Part shown: in pieces, positions 1-5,418 of the stretch
Layout: each line of letters opens with the position of its first letter
Numbering within the stretch: position 1 is the stretch's first letter
Source: Ignavibacteria bacterium
GTDB taxonomy: Bacteria > Bacteroidota > Ignavibacteria > Tepidaquicellales > Tepidaquicellaceae
NCBI GenBank assembly: GCA_018058125.1
Contig: JAGPCH010000134.1
Location: 1 to 5,418 of the forward strand
Direction: 5' to 3'
Length of the DNA: 5,418 nucleotides
The notes under the pieces: model-generated
What the model saw: only the letters and a program-made list of their open reading frames with translations
Told to the model about the DNA's origin: nothing
The model's database searches: none
Made by a program: the position numbers and the translations under genes

Positions 1-989
1 GACACAATCAGTATGCATTAATGAGCGGTATGAAATCTCTGAGAGACGGGATCTCTTATGTTATAAAGAAAATATATAAGAGGGAAGTTGATCCGGAAAC
101 TGAAATTACAATTACATCCGGCGCTACCGAAGCATTATATGCAGCAATAACAGCAGTTGTTAGTCCGGGAGATGAAGTGATAATGTTTGATCCCGCATAT
201 GATTCATACGAACCCGCCATTAAATTAAATCAGGGAATTCCGGTAAGGATCCCGCTTACATTTCCGGATTATAAAATAGACAGGGAGAGAGTCATGGCAG
301 CAATTAATCCAAAGACAAAACTCATTATTATAAACACACCTAATAATCCCGCAGGCTCTCTCATTTCGAAAAGAGATATTGAAATGCTTAAAGAGATTAT
401 CAGGAAACAGGAAATATATGTTATCAGCGATGAAGTATATGAACACATAGTCTTTGATAATGAAAAACATTATTCAATGCTGACAGATGACGAAATATTC
501 AAAAGGTCATTCGTGATCTCATCATTCGGAAAGACATTTCACATAACCGGCTGGAAGGTCGGATACTGTACGGCACCGGCTGAACTGACTTCAGAGTTCA
601 GGAAGATACACCAGTTCCTGACATTCTCCACTTCGACGCCTGCGCAATTTGCTTTGTCAGAATACATAAAAAATATTGACCGGATAAAACAGCTCGGAAA
701 ATTTTATCAGAAGAAAAGAGATCTGTTTCTTGACCTGATCTCCGGAACAGGATTCAAGCCGTTGGGCTGCTCGGGGACATATTTTCAGTTATTAGATTAT
801 TCAGACATAACCAATGAGAATGATTTTGACTTTGCAGTCAGGCTTACGAAGGAATTTAAAATTGCTTCCATTCCTGTTTCAGTCTTTTATGATAATAAAA
901 CTGATAATAAGGTCTTAAGATTTTGTTTTGCAAAAGAGGATGAGACTTTAAGAAAGGCGGCGGAATTGCTGAAGTCGGTAAGCAGGTAA
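1..989 (+). CDS. ybdL: Methionine/aromatic aminotransferase, YbdL-type (PLP class I), 5'-truncated by window edge
   Basis: PLP-dependent fold-type I aminotransferase. YbdL-family enzymes transaminate methionine and some aromatic amino acids in the cytoplasm. The frame is open from base 3, and the residues before the Met at 21 (reading NQYAL) match the conserved NQYA-(P)-M-x-G segment of this family, so that Met is internal and the true start lies upstream. About 60 residues appear to be missing, since full-length members are about 385 residues. Counting from the Met at 21: the ITSGATEALYAAI cofactor-phosphate region (31-43), NTPNNPAG (105-112), DEVYEH (137-142, the Asp that contacts the PLP pyridine nitrogen), SSFGKTFHITGWKVGYC with the Schiff-base Lys at 171 (bases 531-533), and the substrate-carboxylate Arg at 300 (bases 918-920) in VLRFCFAK. 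No key residue is missing. The family call is strong. The exact amino-acid preference is inferred from the family. Confidence 0.93.
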   Translation, partial: HNQYALMSGMKSLRDGISYVIKKIYKREVDPETEITITSGATEALYAAITAVVSPGDEVIMFDPAYDSYEPAIKLNQGIPVRIPLTFPDYKIDRERVMAAINPKTKLIIINTPNNPAGSLISKRDIEMLKEIIRKQEIYVISDEVYEHIVFDNEKHYSMLTDDEIFKRSFVISSFGKTFHITGWKVGYCTAPAELTSEFRKIHQFLTFSTSTPAQFALSEYIKNIDRIKQLGKFYQKKRDLFLDLISGTGFKPLGCSGTYFQLLDYSDITNENDFDFAVRLTKEFKIASIPVSVFYDNKTDNKVLRFCFAKEDETLRKAAELLKSVSR

Positions 990-1087
990 AGTAAATTTAA
1001 ATCTGCTGAATTACTAATTGTCACAGATCGTGTTTATGATTGTCTAATTTATTAAAGAAATTATTATACTAACTTTAATAAAACATC

Positions 1088-1546
1088 ATGAAACTGATCT
1101 TAATAACAATGTCTGTCATTCTGTCCTATTTTCCAATTTCACATAACAAAAATGACGACAGGGAAACTAACAGGCAGGAGATCATAAACGCTGATATAGC
1201 TATGAGTGATCTTGCAGTATCAGAAGGATTCTTTACTGCATTAAGTAAGAATGCATCCGAAGATTTTGTGAAACTGGGTGAAGGAAGTTATCCGATAACA
1301 GGAAAGGATGAATTTGACAGGATGTTTAAAGATAAACCCGGACCAAAAACCCTGACATGGAAACCGGAGAAAGCTGATGTTTCCGAATCCGGAGATCTCG
1401 GTTACACATGGGGATACTGGAAATTTGAATTGCCTGATACGACTGTTTACGGAAATTATTTTACTGTATGGAAGAGAGATCAGACAGACGGAAGCTGGAA
1501 GATGGAGCTTGACGGCGGAAATTCTGTTCCGGGTCCGAAGCAATGA
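1088..1546 (+). CDS. Small DUF4440/NTF2-like (SnoaL-like fold) protein, probably exported
   Basis: A 152-residue protein whose function is not known. Residues 1-16 carry one Lys followed by a hydrophobic run (LILITMSVILSYF), suggesting a short signal peptide or anchor. There is no clear AxA cleavage site and no lipobox Cys. Residues about 32-146 look like the DUF4440 cone-shaped NTF2-like fold: an opening helix with AMSDLAVSEGFFTAL (38-52), YPITGKDEF (68-76), LTWKPEKADVSESGDLGYTWGYW (89-111, with the SGDLGYT turn typical of the family), and the paired strands GNYFTVWKRD...GSWKMELDGGN (122-145). The length is normal for a stand-alone member. Such domains occur in ketosteroid-isomerase-like enzymes and binding proteins, so no reaction can be assigned. 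It lies 98 bp after the aminotransferase on the same strand and ends 16 bp from the convergent acetyltransferase gene. The ATG has no Shine-Dalgarno motif, only an A/T-rich leader. Confidence 0.85.
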   Translation: MKLILITMSVILSYFPISHNKNDDRETNRQEIINADIAMSDLAVSEGFFTALSKNASEDFVKLGEGSYPITGKDEFDRMFKDKPGPKTLTWKPEKADVSESGDLGYTWGYWKFELPDTTVYGNYFTVWKRDQTDGSWKMELDGGNSVPGPKQ

Positions 1547-1562
1547 TCAAAAGTAAATTATC

Positions 1563-2363
1563 TTAACCGATCTGTCCGCTGACCCGGTTATACATATTTT
1601 CTAAATGTATTTTCTTTTTCTTTCCCAATCGCATGCGTTTTGAATATTTGTCGAATTTGAAACTTCCCCGGCTGTAAAATTCAAAAGCAACTTTGTTATC
1701 TTTGGGAAAGATTGCATTCTTCATTTTACCGAGACGCAGTTTGATCAATTCAATTCCCGCTTCTTCTTCATAAGCAATGACCAATCCCTCTCCGAATTTC
1801 GGAAAATAAGCTCCGGAGACTTTTCCTTCTGAAAAATACACATAGGAACTTTGGAAATGCTCATTCAGTCTGCTCTCTCTGTTTTCTCCGGTGACAAATT
1901 TATCCAGCTTTAAAATCTCAGATCTGTGATTTTCATTAAATGGAATAATATAAGAAGATATTTTGTAATCCGGCAGTCCGGGTTCGGCATCAAAGTCTGC
2001 ATATTCCGCTTCGATCTCAAAACCTGACTTCAGGTAAACCGGATATCCGAGTTCTGTAGCTATAAGATAAATGGTTTTATATGTTCTGCGGTCAAGACTT
2101 TTGACGAGAGTATCAGTGATCTTTTTACCGATACCTTTATTTCTAAATTCCGGGTGAACTATAATGTGAGCAAGCCAGGCAGAATCCCGGTGTTTAAGAG
2201 TTGTACCGATGCCGGTAATTTTATTGCCTGATAATATTTTTATAGGATTACAGTAAGGCGAATCAATATAAAATCTGATATGCGGCGTAATGTCATTCCA
2301 CTCCGGCGGCTGGAGTTCTTTAAGATGAGTAATGTCTGAATGCATAAGAGGTTGAATTTTCAT
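1563..2363 (-). CDS. GNAT-family N-acetyltransferase with C-terminal Acetyltransf_18-like domain
   Basis: A 266-residue cytoplasmic acetyl-CoA-dependent acyltransferase with unknown acceptor. The N-terminal GNAT domain (about 1-140) begins with a typical first strand (KIQPLMHSDI) at the chosen ATG. It carries the acetyl-CoA pyrophosphate-binding motif A, IIVHPEFRNKGIGKKI (67-82, R-N-K-G-I-G at 74-79), and a motif-B-like YPVYLKSGFE (107-116), where the conserved Tyr/Gly-Phe precedes the last strand. The second half (about 143-266) resembles the Acetyltransf_18 (formerly DUF1248-like) domain: ILKLDKFVTGENRESRL (150-166) matches the usual LD-x-x-x-(F/V)-G-x-x-R-x-x-L pattern, and the chain ends in MYNRVSGQIG, like the usual terminal strand. 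The length fits the two-domain family (roughly 270-290). It converges on the DUF4440 gene and diverges from glgB across 623 bp, so its promoter should lie in 2364-2520 or beyond the repeat array. No Shine-Dalgarno sequence is seen. Confidence 0.88.
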   Translation of the reverse strand: MKIQPLMHSDITHLKELQPPEWNDITPHIRFYIDSPYCNPIKILSGNKITGIGTTLKHRDSAWLAHIIVHPEFRNKGIGKKITDTLVKSLDRRTYKTIYLIATELGYPVYLKSGFEIEAEYADFDAEPGLPDYKISSYIIPFNENHRSEILKLDKFVTGENRESRLNEHFQSSYVYFSEGKVSGAYFPKFGEGLVIAYEEEAGIELIKLRLGKMKNAIFPKDNKVAFEFYSRGSFKFDKYSKRMRLGKKKKIHLENMYNRVSGQIG

Positions 2364-2520
2364 ATATGTAATTTAGAAACTATTATTCAATATGAAATGA
2401 ATTTTTTTATATAGTAAATATTTCAAAATTTTCTTTTTCGCACCGGTTATGTCAACAGTATTACCTGTACAAAAGGAAATTGGAAATGTGAAAAGTCTGA
2501 ACAAACCGAAATTCATCAAA
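2364..2520. other. Gene-free spacer between the acetyltransferase start and the repeat array
   Basis: This 157-bp non-repetitive stretch should hold the promoter of the leftward acetyltransferase gene. Bases 2364-2440 are strongly A/T-rich with a run of seven T at 2403-2409. A more mixed segment follows (2441-2520) with an ACCGGT palindrome at about 2443-2448. I found no convincing promoter, operator or hairpin on either strand. An ATG at 2449 opens a frame that runs into the array. Its first 24 codons are non-repetitive but match nothing I recognise. Confidence 0.5.
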
Positions 2521-2550
2521 GTATTCATTTCAATTCATTCCAATTCATCT

Positions 2551-2720
2551 CTATTCTGTCCTATTCATTTCTTTTCAGTCCTATTCATTTCTATTCAGTC
2601 CTATTCATTTCTATTCAGTCCAATTCATTTCTATTCAGTCCTATTCATCTCTATTCAGTTCAATTCATCTCTATTCAGTCCTATTCATTTCTATTCAGTC
2701 CTATTCATTTCTATTCAGTC
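2551..2720. repeat. 20-bp higher-order block within the array (CTATTCATTT alternating with CTATTCAGTC)
   Basis: Units ending in GTC or GTT alternate strictly with units ending in TTT or TCT: the former occupy 2551, 2571, 2591, 2611, 2631, 2651, 2671, 2691 and 2711. The copies at 2551 (CTATTCTGTC) and 2571 (CTTTTCAGTC) are diverged, while those from 2681 to 2720 are identical, which suggests recent expansion toward the centre of the array. Confidence 0.93.
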
Positions 2721-2760
2721 CTATTCATTTCTATTCATTTCTATTCATTTCTATTCATTT
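2721..2760. repeat. Four identical 10-bp monomers at the centre of the array
   Basis: Four consecutive perfect copies of CTATTCATTT separate the dimer block from the trimer block. Perfect identity and the simplest period make this the likeliest place for recent copy-number change. Confidence 0.9.
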
Positions 2761-2908
2761 CTATTCATTCCAATTCATTTCTACTCATTTCTATTCATTC
2801 CAATTCATTTCTACTCATTTCTATTCATTTCTATTCATTCCAATTCATTTCTACTCATTTCTATTCATTCCAATTCATTTCTACTCATTTCTATTCATTC
2901 CAATTCAT
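2761..2908. repeat. 30-bp higher-order block within the array (CTATTCATTC, CAATTCATTT, CTACTCATTT)
   Basis: The three-unit module occurs at 2761-2790, 2791-2820, 2831-2860 and 2861-2890, all identical, then a partial copy at 2891-2908. One extra consensus monomer (2821-2830) sits between the second and third modules. The extra 10 bp keeps the 10-bp phase but breaks the 30-bp phase and therefore any reading frame. Confidence 0.93.
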
Positions 2909-2986
2909 AGTCAAAAGTGAATTTATATTTTAAATTCTTTTATGGATTTTATGGAAAACACATCTTCAGTAAAATAATTATATGTA
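2909..2986 (+). other. A/T-rich leader between the array and glgB
   Basis: This 78-bp stretch lies directly upstream of the glgB ATG. It contains an in-frame TAA at 2975-2977 that bounds the possible start, and a second ATG at 2982-2984 immediately followed by TAA. No Shine-Dalgarno motif is present within 15 bases of the ATG. The segment probably contains the glgB promoter or part of the 5' leader, but I see no box I would assign. Confidence 0.45.
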
Positions 2987-5272
2987 ATGTCTAAAAAAGA
3001 AAAATCCGGTTCCAAAAAAATTAAGATCAAAAAACAAAAAACAGTTTCTTTAAAAAAGAAAAAGTCAGATTCCATACTGAGTGATTCAGATATTAAATTA
3101 TTATCTGAAGGTATTCATTTTAAAATCTATGAAAAGCTCGGCGCAAGATCAAAGACAGTAAAGAAAGAAAAAGGCGTACAGTTTGCAGTATGGGCTCCGG
3201 ATGCAAAAAGTGTTAGTGTTGTCGGTGAGTTTAATGACTGGGTGCCCGGTGAAGATAAAATGGAAAAGTGCGGTAAGTCAGGATACTGGCAGACTTTTAT
3301 AAAGGGATTGAATGAAGGTGAAATGTATAAGTATGCGGTAAAATCTCAAAACGATACTGTCGTTTTTAAATCAGATCCTTATGCTTTTAAGACAGAGCAC
3401 AGACCCGGAAATGCTTCGGTGGTATATGATTCATTTGATAAATATAAATGGAAAGATGCAGACTGGATCAAGGACAGGAAAAAATTATCTTCCGTAAATA
3501 ATTCTTATAAAAATATTCCGATCTCAATATATGAAGTTCATCTCGGATCATGGAAAAAAGATCATTCAAAAAATGAATGGGGGTATAAGAATTATAAAGA
3601 ACTTGCTCACGAGCTTGTGGAATATGTCAAAGAAAATAATTACACGCATATCGAGCTATTACCTGTAATGGAACATCCTCTCGATATTTCATGGGGATAT
3701 CAGGTTGTAAACTATTTTGCGCCGACGAGTCGCTACGGAGAGCCGGAAGATTTCATGTATTTTGTAGATCACTGTCATCAGAATGAAATCGGGGTGATCC
3801 TTGACTGGGTGCCGTCGCATTTTCCTACTGACGAACACGGTCTTGGGAATTTTACGGGAAGGGAGATCTATGCTTATGAAAATATGCAGAAAGGTTTTCA
3901 TAAAGAATGGGGAACTTATGTCTTTGATTACGGGAGAAATGAAGTTGTAAACTTTCTCATTTCCAATGCCTTGTTCTGGCTGGAAAAATATCACATTGAC
4001 GGATTGAGAGTGGATGCCGTTGCTTCAATGCTTTATCTTGATTATTCAAGAAATGAAGGCGAATGGCAGCCTAATATACACGGCGGAAATGAAAATCTGG
4101 AAGCTGTGGCATTTATTAAAAACCTGAATGAAACAGTTCATAAGAAACATAAAGGCGTTCTGATGATAGCCGAAGAATCTTCTTCTTGGCCCGGAGTTAC
4201 TGCACCGGTTCATCTCGGCGGACTAGGATTTGACATGAAGTGGAACATGGGATGGATGCATGATATATTGGCTTATTTTTCGATGGATCCGGTCTTCAGA
4301 AAATTTCATCACGGCAAACTTACATTTGCTATTTGGTATGCATTCAATGAAAAGTTTCTTTTGCCTATCTCTCACGATGAAGTAGTTCATTTGAAGAAAG
4401 CTGTAATAGAAAAAATGCCGGGCGATGAATGGCAGAAGTTTGCAAATGCCAGATTGCTTTACGGATTCATGTTTGCGCATCCCGGGAAAAAATTGAATTT
4501 CATGGGAAATGAAATTGCGCAATACACTGAATGGAATTCTGAAGAATCGCTTAAATGGTTAGTCCTGGAAAATGACTATAATAATAAGTTCAACCTGTAT
4601 TTCAGAGAACTTAACAGGCTATATAAAGAGCTTCCGGCTTTTCATGAAGTTGATTTTGAAAGCAAGGGTTTTCAGTGGCTGGACTTTTCGGATTCGGATG
4701 ACAGTGTAATAGGTTTTATGAGATACAATTCTGATAGGAGTGAGATGCTTTTATTTACATTTAATATGACACCGGTGCTAAGGGAAAATTATGTGTTTGG
4801 AGTTCCGAAGAGAGGATTTTTTAAAGAAATCATGAACAGTAATGCAGAGGAATACGGAGGAAGCGGAGTCGGGAATCTGGGCGGGATTCATTCGACGGAT
4901 GAACCGAGATTTGATTTTCTGAATTCGATCAAAGTGACTTTACCGCCGCTGGCTATGAATGTGTATAAGTATGAGTCGGTAGAGTCGGAGTGTGTAGAGT
5001 CGGAGATCAAAGCTGAATTACCTAAATTAAAGGAAGTAGCCGAAATTGTAGAGGAGGAAAGTGATATTGGAAATGAATCAGCTGAGATTGTAAAGCCGGA
5101 GATAGAAACAGATTTATCGGATAATGAAGTGGCAATAGAAATTTCTGAGGTAGAAAGTAAGATAGAAAAAGAATTGACTGAGGAGACAAAGGAAAAACCT
5201 GCAGAGCTTTCGGAAGAGGAAGACATGGAAATGAAACTGAAGGAGATCGTTAACAGGATAAAAAAGTTTTGA
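2987..5272 (+). CDS. glgB: 1,4-alpha-glucan branching enzyme GlgB with charged N- and C-terminal extensions
   Basis: Cytoplasmic GH13 enzyme that cuts alpha-1,4 glucan chains and re-attaches them as alpha-1,6 branches in glycogen. It has 761 residues: a Lys-rich tail (1-26, 13 Lys), a CBM48 early-set domain (about 60-148, FAVWAPDAKSVSVVGEFNDW), the GH13 barrel (about 178-540) and an all-beta C-domain ending near LPPLAMNVYKYE (652-663). A Glu-rich tail follows (664-761). The key residues are all present: Tyr238 (WGYQ), Asp273 and His278 (ILDWVPSH), Arg341, nucleophile Asp343 (GLRVDAVAS), acid/base Glu396 (IAEESS), and His463/Asp464 (ISHDEVVH). Their spacing matches E. coli GlgB Y300, D335, H340, R403, D405, E458, H525 and D526 exactly. 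Several neighbouring loops deviate from consensus (see findings). The start is fixed by an in-frame TAA 10 bases upstream and by the absence of another Met before residue 92. No other glycogen genes are visible, so it is probably transcribed alone or with genes beyond 5418. Confidence 0.97.
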   Translation: MSKKEKSGSKKIKIKKQKTVSLKKKKSDSILSDSDIKLLSEGIHFKIYEKLGARSKTVKKEKGVQFAVWAPDAKSVSVVGEFNDWVPGEDKMEKCGKSGYWQTFIKGLNEGEMYKYAVKSQNDTVVFKSDPYAFKTEHRPGNASVVYDSFDKYKWKDADWIKDRKKLSSVNNSYKNIPISIYEVHLGSWKKDHSKNEWGYKNYKELAHELVEYVKENNYTHIELLPVMEHPLDISWGYQVVNYFAPTSRYGEPEDFMYFVDHCHQNEIGVILDWVPSHFPTDEHGLGNFTGREIYAYENMQKGFHKEWGTYVFDYGRNEVVNFLISNALFWLEKYHIDGLRVDAVASMLYLDYSRNEGEWQPNIHGGNENLEAVAFIKNLNETVHKKHKGVLMIAEESSSWPGVTAPVHLGGLGFDMKWNMGWMHDILAYFSMDPVFRKFHHGKLTFAIWYAFNEKFLLPISHDEVVHLKKAVIEKMPGDEWQKFANARLLYGFMFAHPGKKLNFMGNEIAQYTEWNSEESLKWLVLENDYNNKFNLYFRELNRLYKELPAFHEVDFESKGFQWLDFSDSDDSVIGFMRYNSDRSEMLLFTFNMTPVLRENYVFGVPKRGFFKEIMNSNAEEYGGSGVGNLGGIHSTDEPRFDFLNSIKVTLPPLAMNVYKYESVESECVESEIKAELPKLKEVAEIVEEESDIGNESAEIVKPEIETDLSDNEVAIEISEVESKIEKELTEETKEKPAELSEEEDMEMKLKEIVNRIKKF
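4979..5005 (+). repeat. 12-bp direct repeat inside the glgB acidic tail (GTAGAGTCGGAG x2)
   Basis: GTAGAGTCGGAG occurs at 4979-4990 and again at 4994-5005, separated by 3 bases. The 15-bp shift keeps the frame and duplicates the peptide VESE. It looks like a small slippage duplication at the junction between the enzyme core and its acidic tail. Confidence 0.8.
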
Positions 5273-5418
5273 GGAAAAATTAGATTTGATTCAATGATTG
5301 ATGTTTAACTTTAACTATAAGTATTAATCAATTATTATTGTATTACACAATTTTAGAAATACGAAAAATAAAACAGTTTCAAAATCAATTACTGATAAAA
5401 AATAAAAGGTATTAAAAT
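5273..5418. other. A/T-rich non-coding stretch downstream of glgB
   Basis: 146 bp with almost no GC-rich segment, several A-runs and no open frame of note up to the window edge. There is a weak wide inverted repeat (ATTGAT at 5297-5302, ATCAAT at 5327-5332, 24-base loop), but no GC stem followed by a T-run, so I do not call a terminator. It may contain the promoter of a following gene outside the window. Confidence 0.5.

Larger units (their letters stand above)
2521..2908. repeat. Tandem array of about 39 contiguous 10-bp units (consensus CTATTCATTT on + strand)
   Basis: Every unit begins at a coordinate ending in 1 from 2521 to 2901, so 39 units follow one another without a single off-phase insertion or deletion. 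The last unit is cut at 2908. All units keep TC at positions 5-6. Variation is confined mainly to position 2 (T/A), position 4 (T/C) and the last three bases (TTT, TTC, TCT, GTC). The first units (2521-2550) are the most divergent from the consensus. The + strand carries only about 10 G in 388 bases and is pyrimidine-rich. Higher-order structure divides it into a dimer block, a monomer block and a trimer block. There are no unique spacers, so it is not a CRISPR. The function is unknown: minisatellite/VNTR, transcript leader element or structural DNA are all possible. Confidence 0.97.

Noticed and set aside
225..470. Open frame on the - strand inside the aminotransferase gene
   Set aside because: It is a shadow of a well-supported coding region with all family motifs on the + strand, and its own translation has no recognisable motif.
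1040..1077. Bacteroidota-type promoter (TTG at 1040-1042 and TAACTTTA at 1070-1077) upstream of the DUF4440 gene
   Set aside because: The -7-like box lacks the final G, and the gap between the boxes is about 27 bp, wider than the usual 19-20 bp. In DNA this A/T-rich such partial matches are expected by chance.
1241..1543. Open frame on the - strand inside the DUF4440 gene
   Set aside because: It is entirely opposite a better-supported frame with a domain signature and signal-like N-terminus.
1565..1589. Inverted repeat AACCG...CGGTT at the convergent junction, possible bidirectional terminator
   Set aside because: The stem is only 5 bp with a 15-base loop, lies inside the acetyltransferase coding end, and has no T-run suited to intrinsic termination.
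2521..2908. CRISPR array or replication iterons
   Set aside because: The units are directly adjacent with no unique spacers, and no cas genes are nearby. Iterons are typically about 17-22 bp and sit beside a rep gene or DnaA boxes, none of which is seen.
2521..2908. Eukaryotic satellite contamination, e.g. an ATTCC-type satellite
   Set aside because: The period is 10 bp with a CTATTCATTT core rather than 5-bp ATTCC, and the array is flanked on both sides by bacterial genes of similar composition.
2449..2910. Open frame of 153 codons on the + strand, possible hypothetical protein
   Set aside because: Apart from the first 24 codons it is entirely the 10-bp array, which is open in all three + frames because the unit has no stop. 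A one-unit insertion changes the peptide repeat, and there is no Shine-Dalgarno motif or recognisable domain.
4888..5226. Ser-rich open frame on the - strand opposite the end of glgB
   Set aside because: It is the antisense reading of the Glu-rich tail, where GAG/GAA/GAT codons read as Ser/Phe/Ile-type codons. It lies wholly inside glgB and has no homology-like motif.
5295..5334. Wide inverted repeat after glgB, possible terminator
   Set aside because: It is A/T-only apart from one or two pairs, has a 24-base loop, and lacks a following T-run.

Overview
The window is AT-rich bacterial chromosomal DNA with ordinary metabolic and accessory genes and no phage, plasmid or insertion-sequence genes. 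The three visible gene starts (1088 +, 2363 -, 2987 +) are preceded by A/T-rich leaders without a Shine-Dalgarno motif. Together with the lineage feel of the proteins, this suggests the Bacteroidota/Chlorobi/Ignavibacteria side of the FCB group. That assignment is an inference and no marker gene fixes it.

Layout: (1) 1-989 +, the C-terminal five-sixths or so of a YbdL-type methionine aminotransferase, cut by the window edge. (2) 1088-1546 +, a small probably exported DUF4440/NTF2-like protein. (3) 1563-2363 -, a two-domain GNAT acetyltransferase, convergent with gene 2 and only 16 bp from it. (4) 2364-2986, a 623-bp gene-free space between the divergently oriented GNAT gene and glgB, dominated by a 388-bp array of 39 contiguous 10-bp units (2521-2908). 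(5) 2987-5272 +, glgB, the glycogen branching enzyme, with unusual charged tails at both ends. (6) 5273-5418, an AT-rich tail with nothing recognisable.

The genes do not form one pathway. The aminotransferase belongs to amino-acid/methionine metabolism. The DUF4440 protein and the acetyltransferase have no assignable substrate. GlgB stands alone, with no glgA, glgC or glgP in view.

The most notable element is the repeat array. It keeps an exact 10-bp phase over its whole length and has a layered order: 20-bp dimers, then plain 10-bp monomers, then 30-bp trimers. Its + strand is almost free of G. It is open in all three + frames simply because of its composition, so the 153-codon open frame across it (2449-2910) is probably not a gene. 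A single-unit insertion at 2821-2830 changes the peptide repeat that the frame would encode, which supports evolution as DNA rather than as protein. The second point of interest is GlgB: a Lys-rich N-terminal tail, a Glu-rich C-terminal tail of about 98 residues, and several substitutions in otherwise conserved active-site loops although all catalytic residues are intact.
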